From Bacteroidota bacterium (GTDB lineage Bacteria > Bacteroidota > Rhodothermia > Rhodothermales > UBA10348): a stretch of DNA of 5,860 nucleotides. How positions within the stretch are numbered: position 1 is the first letter of the stretch; each line of letters starts with the position of its first letter. The notes under the pieces are model-generated. The model made no database searches. It saw only the letters and a list, made by a program, of their open reading frames with translations, and was not told the DNA's origin. Location: contig JAAZVD010000109.1 of NCBI GenBank assembly GCA_018623785.1, positions 1 to 5,860 on the forward strand, in the 5' to 3' direction. Of the stretch, positions 1 to 5,152 are shown piece by piece. The position numbers and the translations under genes were made by a program.

Positions 1-95
1 CGATGTGGCGTCCGTGAAAAGCGTCTCGCAACCCAAGCCCATTCTCCGTAGGTGCCACCTCTACCAGACCCTATCCCTTCAGGCCAGAAAGGATA
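1..95. other. Left-edge stretch with no recognisable gene
   Basis: This is the DNA downstream of the dprA stop. The dprA frame stays open past its TAG to the window edge, and a minus-strand ATG at 40-42 opens a 14-codon frame that also runs off the edge, but neither fragment is recognisable. A short palindrome (AGGT-GGC-ACCT in minus-strand sense, about 50-60) has no U-tract and is not a convincing terminator. Confidence 0.5.
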
Positions 96-1298
96 CTACC
101 GCTTCCACCGATATCGATGGTCCTGCCCGAGATCTATGCGGTTTTCCAGCAGTAAATCCAGCAGGGTCTCTTCCAGTATGCTCCGCTCCATTCCCGTCTC
201 GCTCATCAATTCATCGAGCGATGATGGTTCCTGTTTCAGCCGTTGGCGAACCGCACCAGCTGGTGTCCCGGTTCGTACTGCAGCCCTTCTTTCGGGCTTG
301 TCTGTACCCGGAGCGGGCGAAAGACCCGCTTCCAACGCAGCCTGCTCATGATCCGGCGGACGCCAGGTCAAATTAGGCTGCATCGCAAGGAGGCGAAAAA
401 CATCCTCCGGAGCCCTTACCAATCCACCGAGACTCTCTTGGATGGCAGCGTTCGTACCGGCAGACTTGGGATCTTCCGGCCATCCCGGTACCAATCCAAC
501 GTCCCGCCCCTCATCCTGGGCCAATCTGGCGGTAATCAGTGACCCCGATTCTTCTTCCGCCTCGACTACGATGACGACATGGCTCATGCCGGCTATGATG
601 CGATTGCGCTGTGGAAAATGATGAACCCGCGCGCCCATGCCCGGATCAAACTCCGAGAGGAGAAGGCCGGACGTGCTTATTTCTTCGGCCAATCGACGGT
701 TTTTTCCCGGATAAACCCGGTCGATGCCCGTTCCCATGACCGCAACGGTATATCCTCCGGCTCCCAGCGCACCCTCATGCGCCGCTGCATCAATACCCTT
801 GGCAAGCCCACTGACTACAACCACGCCGGCCGCAGACAACCGGTAGGCCCACTTGTAGGCCAGGCTTTTACCCCGTTCTGTGGCGCGGCGGGACCCCACT
901 ATGGCCACAACAGGAGCATTGCGTGGGATGGTCCCGCCGCGCGTCCAGAGCAGCATGGGTGGCTGAGCTATTTTCTTGAGTAGCGAGGGGTAGCTTGTAT
1001 CGGCAAAAAGGAGTGTCCCGATTTTCTGCTGGTTCTTTCTGTAGAACGCCACGGCAGGGTCATCCACGGCCACAGGTCGTGCCCTTCGAATGGCCCGCAC
1101 GCCCGCCTCGTTGACGGCCCCGGTAAGCATCAGCTCTTCTTTCGATGCAACCAGCACGGATCGGGCCGTACCCAACGCCCCCACCAGCTTGCTGGCTCGC
1201 ATGGGTCCGATGCCCTTCACGCGCATCAGCGCCAGGGCACTCCTGATTTCAAGATCGCGAGCGTCCGGCGCCGTGGGATCAGCATCAAACCTCGTCAT
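96..1298 (-). CDS. dprA: DNA-processing protein DprA (Smf family)
   Basis: DprA binds incoming single-stranded DNA in the cytoplasm during natural transformation and loads RecA on it. About 400 residues are encoded from the chosen start. An N-terminal helix-hairpin-helix region lies at about 22-75 (KGIGP at 28-32). The Rossmann-like core follows at about 95-305, with the family signatures AIVGSRRAT (132-140), SGLAKGIDAAAH (163-174), GTGIDRVYP (189-197), FPQRNRIIAG (228-237) and ESGSLITA (250-257). A variable linker of about 45 residues leads to a C-terminal winged-helix (DML1-like) domain at about 350-398. The gene follows obg on the same strand, and the ATG at 1298 lies 14 bp inside the end of obg, which suggests translational coupling. 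ATGs at 1307 and 1322 are also in frame, and no SD sequence decides between them. The family assignment is secure; the exact start is not. dprA occurs in many bacteria not known to be competent, so competence is not implied. Confidence 0.95.
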   Translation of the reverse strand: MTRFDADPTAPDARDLEIRSALALMRVKGIGPMRASKLVGALGTARSVLVASKEELMLTGAVNEAGVRAIRRARPVAVDDPAVAFYRKNQQKIGTLLFADTSYPSLLKKIAQPPMLLWTRGGTIPRNAPVVAIVGSRRATERGKSLAYKWAYRLSAAGVVVVSGLAKGIDAAAHEGALGAGGYTVAVMGTGIDRVYPGKNRRLAEEISTSGLLLSEFDPGMGARVHHFPQRNRIIAGMSHVVIVVEAEEESGSLITARLAQDEGRDVGLVPGWPEDPKSAGTNAAIQESLGGLVRAPEDVFRLLAMQPNLTWRPPDHEQAALEAGLSPAPGTDKPERRAAVRTGTPAGAVRQRLKQEPSSLDELMSETGMERSILEETLLDLLLENRIDLGQDHRYRWKR

Positions 1299-2304
1299 CG
1301 AACGCATGGGCCTGCTGAACATATTCCCAGAGCTGATGACGGAGCGCATCCAAGCCATATCGGGAAACCGAACTGAACGCCATTACATCCAGTCCATCCG
1401 GCAGCGCACGGCGAGTGTCCGAGATAATCGCCTCGTGTTCGTCTGCCGGAACCAGATCCATTTTTGACAGGCCGACCATACGTGGCTTGTGCATCATGTC
1501 CGGATTGAAAGACTCCAATTCACCCAGCAGCGTCCGATACTCTTCGCCAGGATCCTCAGACGTGATGGGAATGAGGAACAGCAGCACTGCATTACGCTCG
1601 ATGTGCTTCAGGAACTGGATTCCCAGTCCCTTCCCCTCGGCTGCGCCTTCGATGATCCCGGGAATGTCCGCAATGACGAAAGACTGGAAATCGTCCATGG
1701 CCACGACACCAAGAGACGGCTCGAGTGTCGTAAAGGGGTAGTCGGCCACTTTTGGTCTAGCTGCCGACAAACTGGACACCAACGTGCTTTTTCCTGCATT
1801 CGGAAATCCTACAAGGCCCACGTCAGCCAGCAGCTTCAACTCCAACGTGATATTCAACTCTTCTCCAGGCTCACCCGGCTGGGCGTGCCTGGGTGTCTGA
1901 TTGGTGGCCGACTTAAAAAACGTATTGCCTTTTCCGCCACGACCTCCCTTGGCAAGTACCAGGGTATCTCCATCCGTCAGTAATTCGCCGATCAACGCCT
2001 CCGAGTCGGTATCCTTGACCACTGTACCAACGGGGACCTTCAGCACAATATCCTCTCCGTCTCTCCCCTTCCTGTTGTTGCCCGATCCCGGATGACCGTT
2101 CTCGGCAAAATGATGCCGATTGTATCGGTGATCCAGCAGTGTGTACAAATGGGAATCAGCCACGAGGGATACAGATCCGCCCTCACCTCCGTCTCCCCCG
2201 TCCGGACCACCCTTGGGTTGGTATTTGGCACGGCGAAAAGAGACGGAACCTGCCCCTCCCTTCCCGCTCCGGACGGTAATCGTTACGTAGTCAACAAATT
2301 TCAT
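1285..2304 (-). CDS. obg: Obg family GTPase (ObgE/CgtA)
   Basis: Obg is an essential GTPase that binds the 50S ribosomal subunit and acts in its assembly and in stringent/stress control. The 339-residue product has the glycine-rich Obg fold at about 1-158 (KGGPDGGDGG at 31-40, GGRGGKGN at 120-127). The G domain follows: P-loop GFPNAGKS (166-173), switch I TT (192-193), DIPG (213-216) and SKMD (280-283) in the NKxD position, with SSVS as the probable G5. Serine instead of asparagine in G4 also occurs in Bacteroidota Obg proteins as I know them. There is no C-terminal OCT domain. The start MKFVDYVTI is the classical Obg N terminus; an in-frame TTG at 2328 would add only eight unconserved residues. 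No clear SD sequence precedes it. A TATAAT hexamer about 30 bp upstream is a candidate -10. dprA follows with an overlap. Confidence 0.97.
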   Translation of the reverse strand: MKFVDYVTITVRSGKGGAGSVSFRRAKYQPKGGPDGGDGGEGGSVSLVADSHLYTLLDHRYNRHHFAENGHPGSGNNRKGRDGEDIVLKVPVGTVVKDTDSEALIGELLTDGDTLVLAKGGRGGKGNTFFKSATNQTPRHAQPGEPGEELNITLELKLLADVGLVGFPNAGKSTLVSSLSAARPKVADYPFTTLEPSLGVVAMDDFQSFVIADIPGIIEGAAEGKGLGIQFLKHIERNAVLLFLIPITSEDPGEEYRTLLGELESFNPDMMHKPRMVGLSKMDLVPADEHEAIISDTRRALPDGLDVMAFSSVSRYGLDALRHQLWEYVQQAHAFDDEV

Positions 2305-2333
2305 GGCAGCGGGCAGTGATTCGGTCAAACCTC

Positions 2334-2339
2334 ATTATA
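2334..2339 (-). promoter_or_regulatory. Candidate -10 box for obg
   Basis: On the minus strand this is a perfect TATAAT, about 30 bp upstream of the obg ATG. That would give a leader of roughly 20-25 nt. No good TTGACA lies 16-18 bp further upstream; the best is GTGAGT at about 2357-2362, matching 3 of 6. The call rests on the hexamer and its position in a divergent intergenic region. If the organism uses the Bacteroidota-type sigma factor, which prefers TAnnTTTG, the match could be accidental. Confidence 0.4.
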
Positions 2340-2341
2340 CT
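2336..2341 (+). promoter_or_regulatory. Candidate -10 box for rnhA
   Basis: TATACT on the plus strand matches the -10 consensus at 5 of 6 positions and shares four bases with the opposite-strand TATAAT at 2334-2339. It would start an rnhA transcript near 2348, leaving a leader of about 115 nt before the GTG at 2466. No convincing -35 box is visible 16-18 bp upstream, so support is weak. Confidence 0.25.
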
Positions 2342-2342
2342 G

Positions 2343-2377
2343 ACGAGAGAGCGCATACTCACGAGATCGGTACGAGA
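2343..2377. repeat. Three ACGAGA repeats in the obg/rnhA intergenic region
   Basis: The hexamer ACGAGA occurs at 2343-2348, 2361-2366 and 2372-2377, all in the same orientation, with start-to-start spacings of 18 and 11 bp. The first and third copies continue as ACGAGAG. The cluster lies just upstream of the candidate obg -10 box and covers the place where its -35 box would be. It could be a protein-binding site, but six-base repeats can arise by chance and I do not recognise the motif. Confidence 0.3.
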
Positions 2378-2465
2378 GTCATCGTCTGCGTCAATCCTTC
2401 GTGAACAGCAAAGGCCTCAATGGGTATCCTCCGTCACCCGAACCCCCTCACAGCTCAATCGACAC

Positions 2466-2906
2466 GTGGCACAAAAGAAAGTAACCCTTTACACCGACGG
2501 TGCATGCAGCGGAAACCCCGGCCCGGGAGGATGGGCCGGCCTATTGATGTTCAACGGTCACGAGCGGGTCGTTACCGGCGCGGAGAAAGAAACCACCAAC
2601 AACCGCATGGAATTGGCGGCTGTCGTGGAATCATTGAAGGTGCTCAGGGAACCGTGCGCCGTGGCCGTGCACACGGACAGCGCCTACATTGCCAACGCCT
2701 TCAACGAGGGCTGGATCGAAAATTGGGTCCGTCGCGGATGGAAAACGGCTGGAAAAAAGGCCGTAAAGAACCAAGACCTGTGGAAGGCTCTCCTTTCCCT
2801 CATGGAAAAGCATGACGTCACCTTCGTCAAGGTAAAAGGACATGCGGATGACGACCTCAATAACAGAGTGGATCGACTCGCCGTTGAGGCCCTGAAGATC
2901 GGTTGA
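2466..2906 (+). CDS. rnhA: Ribonuclease HI
   Basis: RNase HI cuts the RNA strand of RNA-DNA hybrids using two metal ions; it removes R-loops and replication primers in the cytoplasm. From the GTG at 2466 the product is 146 residues, close to the usual 150-160. The catalytic residues are all present: D11 in YTDGACSGNPGPGGW, E49 in NNRMEL, D71 in HTDSAY, H126 in KGHA and D136 in NRVDRLA. The basic handle region is present as the tryptophan-rich stretch WIENWVRRGWK (83-93). The GTG is chosen because VTLYTDG normally begins within a few residues of the N terminus. The frame stays open upstream to a GTG at 2316, but that part has no RNase H similarity and reaches almost to the obg start. No SD sequence is visible. 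This is the only plus-strand gene, divergent from obg and convergent with yigZ. Confidence 0.95.
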   Translation: MAQKKVTLYTDGACSGNPGPGGWAGLLMFNGHERVVTGAEKETTNNRMELAAVVESLKVLREPCAVAVHTDSAYIANAFNEGWIENWVRRGWKTAGKKAVKNQDLWKALLSLMEKHDVTFVKVKGHADDDLNNRVDRLAVEALKIG

Positions 2907-2916
2907 TTGCGACGTA

Positions 2917-3522
2917 TCAGGCCTGTTCGATGCTGCCGCGCCCACTGAGCGCTTCGACGAAGGCAGCCCTGAACGCCTCTACGTCCCGGTTACGGACATC
3001 CACATCGATTTCCGTGTCGTTCGAGTAGCGCGTATCGGTCACGACAGTATCGAATTGGCTGATCAGGTGCATGGCTGGCGACGTGTCTTCGTAGGCAAAG
3101 CGCATCGTCAACCTGGTCCGTGGAATAACCTCTCGAATACGTGCTGCATCCAGCGCCATCGACGCCGCCTCCCCGTAGGCGCGGATCAAGCCGCCGGTTC
3201 CCAATTTGGTCCCGCCATAGTACCGGGTAACGACGACGATGGTACCGAACAGCTCCCGCCCCTCGATCTGCCTGAAAATGGGCTGTCCCGCCGAATTTGA
3301 GGGCTCACCATCGTCACTCCAACGGAATTCTCTACCCTCCGGGTCAATACGCCAGGCGCTGCAGTGATGGGTTGCGTCGTATTCCCGCTTGCGGATGGCC
3401 TGCAACGCGTCTTCGGCTGCACTGATAGCGTCCACCGGCAAGGCCTCTGCTACGAACCTGGAGCCTTTGACCTTGATTTCGGCCCTTCCCGGTGCATCGA
3501 GAACAAGATGGGAGTCGGACAT
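2917..3522 (-). CDS. yigZ: YigZ/IMPACT family protein
   Basis: This belongs to the family of E. coli YigZ, eukaryotic IMPACT and yeast Yih1. The eukaryotic members regulate the Gcn2 kinase through Gcn1; the bacterial role is not settled. The product is 201 residues, close to the family norm. The N-terminal domain (about 12-128) carries the signatures KGSRF (19-23), YDATHHCSAW (48-57), DDGEPSNSAG (70-79), where SGTAG is more usual, and VTRYYGGTKLGTGGLIRAYG (98-117). A ferredoxin-like C-terminal domain (UPF0029_C type) covers about 140-198. The ATG at 3522 puts the N terminus just before the conserved region. The frame continues upstream to an ATG at 3606, but that would translate the GC-rich hairpin and is unlikely. 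No SD sequence is visible. The gene stands alone between the hairpin and the convergent rnhA. Confidence 0.93.
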   Translation of the reverse strand: MSDSHLVLDAPGRAEIKVKGSRFVAEALPVDAISAAEDALQAIRKREYDATHHCSAWRIDPEGREFRWSDDGEPSNSAGQPIFRQIEGRELFGTIVVVTRYYGGTKLGTGGLIRAYGEAASMALDAARIREVIPRTRLTMRFAYEDTSPAMHLISQFDTVVTDTRYSNDTEIDVDVRNRDVEAFRAAFVEALSGRGSIEQA

Positions 3523-3555
3523 GAGTGAGGCTTGCAGGCGAGGTAGGTAGTGCCT

Positions 3556-3562
3556 GAATATA
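3556..3562 (-). promoter_or_regulatory. Weak candidate -10 box for yigZ
   Basis: TATATTC on the minus strand lies about 35 bp upstream of the yigZ ATG and downstream of the large hairpin. It contains a 5-of-6 match to TATAAT and also fits the TAnnTT part of the Bacteroidota-type motif. No matching upstream element is clear. It is listed because it falls where a yigZ promoter would be needed if the hairpin ends rlpA transcription. Confidence 0.2.
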
Positions 3563-3586
3563 GGGCGGCGGGGAAAGGGTGTACGC

Positions 3587-3626
3587 GCCTGCGGGCGGGG
3601 TGGCATCCGCCACCCCGCCCGCAGGC
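3587..3626 (-). terminator. Perfect 18-bp-stem GC-rich hairpin, possible terminator of rlpA
   Basis: The arms at 3587-3604 (GCCTGCGGGCGGGGTGGC) and 3609-3626 are exact reverse complements separated by a four-base loop at 3605-3608. The hairpin begins 22 bp past the rlpA stop and ends 64 bp before the yigZ start, the expected place for a terminator. It lacks the U-tract of a classical intrinsic terminator: in the rlpA direction it is followed by GCGTACACCCTTTCCC. It could be a U-less terminator, an mRNA 3'-end stabiliser, or one copy of a dispersed palindromic repeat. The structure is certain; the function is inferred. Confidence 0.6.
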
Positions 3627-3648
3627 AGACTCAAACCGCATAGATCCA

Positions 3649-4353
3649 TCAGGCACCGATGCGGCGCAGAAAACTATCCTGCCCCTCGGACCACAGATGA
3701 TCCTGAGTCAATCGTGCCGGTCCCTCACTGTCAAATCGGCTGAAAAAGACCTTATAGACTCGCCCCTGATCCGTGGGCACCTCGCGAATCCAGGCTTCAC
3801 CATACCTTTTTGCCATGACCTCTGCGCTGCTGAGACTTGAAAAAGACCCAATTTGCAGCGTGTACGCCGGGCTCGGTTGAACAACGGGAGCCTCATCCTC
3901 CAGCAGCGGATCGGTAGTCTGGCCCACAGCAATCGCGGCTGATTCCAGATCTAAAATGCGCAACTGAACAGCCGTATAACCCTCTTGCAGGCCGATACGA
4001 TCAGCCGCGGCACCCGACAATCGAAGGCCGCCTTCGTCCGGTGATTGCATGCGATCATTGATCCGCACGACCACAGATCTGCCGGTGTCACCATTGGTTA
4101 CGCGAACCATGGAATTCAGCGGGAGGAAAGGATGCAGTGCCGTCAGCGCGTGATGGTCGTAGGACTCTCCAGAGGCAGTCACCCTTCCGTGATCACTCGC
4201 ACTGGCTCTGGAGGCCTGTATCGTCTGAGACTGTGCCACCGAGGGTAGCGCGAAGAAAAGGGCAGTAGCCACCAACAGGGCGATGAAAATGCCGACGGTA
4301 GAATAGAGCTGGCGTGTGGTTACAATCATGAGTGTTGACCGAAAAGATTGCAT
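3649..4353 (-). CDS. rlpA: RlpA-like protein with SPOR domain
   Basis: RlpA proteins act in the periplasm on peptidoglycan at the septum; P. aeruginosa RlpA is a lytic transglycosylase for glycans lacking stem peptides. The product is 234 residues. A hydrophobic segment at about 16-37 followed by SVA-Q (38-41) looks like a signal peptide cut after A40. There is no lipobox cysteine, unlike E. coli RlpA. The double-psi beta-barrel runs from about 54 to 135 with TASGESYD (59-66), LTALH (70-74), RVTN (84-87), RSVVVRINDR (92-101) and LSGAAADRIGL (112-122). The conserved H74 and D100 are present, but the usual WYG-type start and the GP after NDR are missing. A SPOR domain at about 162-233 (YTLQIGSF at 164-171) should bind denuded septal peptidoglycan. 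The start is set by AAGGAGG seven bases upstream. Family membership is clear; activity is not proven. Confidence 0.9.
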   Translation of the reverse strand: MQSFRSTLMIVTTRQLYSTVGIFIALLVATALFFALPSVAQSQTIQASRASASDHGRVTASGESYDHHALTALHPFLPLNSMVRVTNGDTGRSVVVRINDRMQSPDEGGLRLSGAAADRIGLQEGYTAVQLRILDLESAAIAVGQTTDPLLEDEAPVVQPSPAYTLQIGSFSSLSSAEVMAKRYGEAWIREVPTDQGRVYKVFFSRFDSEGPARLTQDHLWSEGQDSFLRRIGA

Positions 4354-4360
4354 GTTCTGC

Positions 4361-4367
4361 CCTCCTT
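4361..4367 (-). promoter_or_regulatory. Strong Shine-Dalgarno site of rlpA
   Basis: AAGGAGG on the minus strand lies seven bases before the ATG at 4353. It is the only textbook ribosome-binding site in the window and selects this ATG over the in-frame ATG at 4395, 42 bases upstream. Confidence 0.85.
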
Positions 4368-4455
4368 CCACCAACAACCATGCCGGTACCATCAAAACAC
4401 CCTATACAGGGCCAAACGGCCATGAAACCCGCATAGCGTCACTCTTCGAACAGAA

Positions 4456-4489
4456 TTTTGCCAGCAAAAATTTCCACCAGCCGGCAAAA
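4456..4489. repeat. Imperfect inverted repeat between clpS and rlpA
   Basis: TTTTGCCAGC (4456-4465) and GCCGGCAAAA (4480-4489) form a 10-bp stem with one mismatch, which becomes a G-U wobble in minus-strand RNA. The 14-base loop is AT-rich. It starts 22 bp past the clpS stop. The flanks run T then A, the reverse of the A-stem-U layout of a bidirectional intrinsic terminator, so a terminator role is doubtful. A processing site, a 3'-end structure or an operator are alternatives. The rest of the 4354-4511 spacer holds short 4-bp palindromes at 4400-4421 and the rlpA ribosome-binding site. Confidence 0.4.
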
Positions 4490-4511
4490 AAGGCATCCAT
4501 TCAGCGACCTA

Positions 4512-4805
4512 CTACCCGACTATCCGGGTAATGAGATCAATCTCGGCCAGGACGGACTCAACCTTCAAACACGCCTCAAATGCGCCCTCGAAAACCTGGG
4601 CTTTACCCTCATGGTGCACTTGCCAAGTCAGTTTCTCAGCGCGGCTTCGTGAACATCCCGTTGCCTTGACAATCTGCCAAATCACCTCGTCAAAGGTGTG
4701 TACCTCGTCGTTGTACAGCAGGACACGCCAAGCCGCACTGACAGCCTCTTCCTCAAGAACGTCAACCTCAAGCTCGCGCGCTTTCTCAGGCAGAGGTATG
4801 CTCAT
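4512..4805 (-). CDS. clpS: ClpS family protease adaptor
   Basis: ClpS binds N-degron substrates and delivers them to the Clp AAA+ unfoldase (ClpA or ClpC) for degradation in the cytoplasm. The product is 97 residues: an acidic, probably flexible N-terminal extension (1-25), then the ClpS core (26-95). In the core, YNDE (31-34) matches the conserved ND(D/E) that grips the substrate alpha-amino group, HTFDEV (36-41) sits where the hydrophobic-pocket residues begin, and H64 in VHHEGKA (63-69) matches the conserved pocket histidine. The YND-HTFDEV and KATGCS pattern resembles the Bacteroidota-type ClpS I know. The ATG at 4805 lies 20 bp inside purS in another frame, and no better start is available outside purS. 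No SD sequence is evident, so translation may be coupled to purS. No clpA or clpC is in the window. Confidence 0.9.
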   Translation of the reverse strand: MSIPLPEKARELEVDVLEEEAVSAAWRVLLYNDEVHTFDEVIWQIVKATGCSRSRAEKLTWQVHHEGKAQVFEGAFEACLKVESVLAEIDLITRIVG

Positions 4806-5043
4806 GGATGACCACGTCGAAATCTTCCATGACAGGATTGGCCAGCAGTTTATCCGCTGCATCTTTGGCAATGCGCTCAGCCTCATCCGCAGTGTCCGCC
4901 TCGATATCCAACGCAATCACCTTTCCGATGCGAACCTGACGCACGCTGTCGAATCCAAGCTCTCCGAGAGCATGTTGTGCAGCCTTACCTTGAGGGTCAA
5001 GGATGGAGGGACGCAGCGTGACAGTAATTTCAGCTTTGAACAT
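4786..5043 (-). CDS. purS: Phosphoribosylformylglycinamidine synthase subunit PurS
   Basis: PurS is the small subunit that joins PurQ and small PurL to form FGAM synthase, the fourth step of purine synthesis (FGAR + ATP + glutamine to FGAM). The product is 85 residues, typical for PurS. It begins with a beta strand, FKAEITVTLRP (2-12), then the signature LDPQGKA (15-21), VRQVRIGK (34-41), a DTADEAER helix start (50-57), and LLANPVMEDF (66-75) near the end, all in the usual order. The ATG at 5043 gives the canonical N terminus; the frame is open up to 5106, but the extra residues are unlike PurS. No SD sequence is visible, and a small hairpin sits 16 bp upstream. clpS overlaps its last 20 bp. 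purQ and purL are not in the window, so the enzyme's other parts must be encoded elsewhere. Confidence 0.95.
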   Translation of the reverse strand: MFKAEITVTLRPSILDPQGKAAQHALGELGFDSVRQVRIGKVIALDIEADTADEAERIAKDAADKLLANPVMEDFDVVIHEHTSA

Positions 5044-5059
5044 GGTACTGGGGCGTTGA

Positions 5060-5074
5060 TCCGGCCAAGCCGGA
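5060..5074 (-). promoter_or_regulatory. Small hairpin in the purS leader
   Basis: TCCGGC-TTG-GCCGGA on the minus strand forms a perfect 6-bp stem with a three-base loop, ending 16 bp before the purS ATG. No U-tract follows, so it is not an intrinsic terminator. It may simply structure the leader in the 109-bp pssA-purS gap. I see no purine riboswitch fold or recognisable operator in that gap, and a stem this short can occur by chance. Confidence 0.3.
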
Positions 5075-5152
5075 GACCGAGAAAGTCGTAATGGCTCAAG
5101 ATACAACCCGATGGGCCCCGGTTGGGAGACCCCTCACGGGATGACCGAGAAT

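Noticed and set aside
49..65. Short palindrome after dprA as a terminator
   Set aside because: Only four perfect base pairs form around a three-base loop, and no U-tract follows.
5..983. Several plus-strand frames of about 100-135 codons opposite dprA
   Set aside because: They overlap one another in different frames, are antisense to dprA, and look like low-complexity shadows without domains.
1489..1983. 164-codon plus-strand frame opposite obg
   Set aside because: It is antisense to the conserved G domain and Obg fold and carries no recognisable domain or start signal.
3523..3606. Longer yigZ start at 3606
   Set aside because: It would translate the arm of the perfect hairpin into a Pro/Arg-rich leader with no family similarity.
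4400..4421. Two adjacent 4-bp palindromes (CCCT-ATAC-AGGG and GGCC-AAAC-GGCC) upstream of rlpA
   Set aside because: The stems are too short to separate from chance, and no known operator or riboswitch is matched.
4786..4916. Longer clpS start reaching to 4916
   Set aside because: The extra 37 residues are simply purS read in another frame, and ClpS similarity begins only after the ATG at 4805.
4531..5091. Open 186-codon plus-strand frame opposite purS and clpS
   Set aside because: It is fully antisense to two clearly recognisable conserved genes. Its product is rich in Ser and Arg, shows no known motif and has no ribosome-binding site, as expected for a shadow frame in GC-rich DNA.
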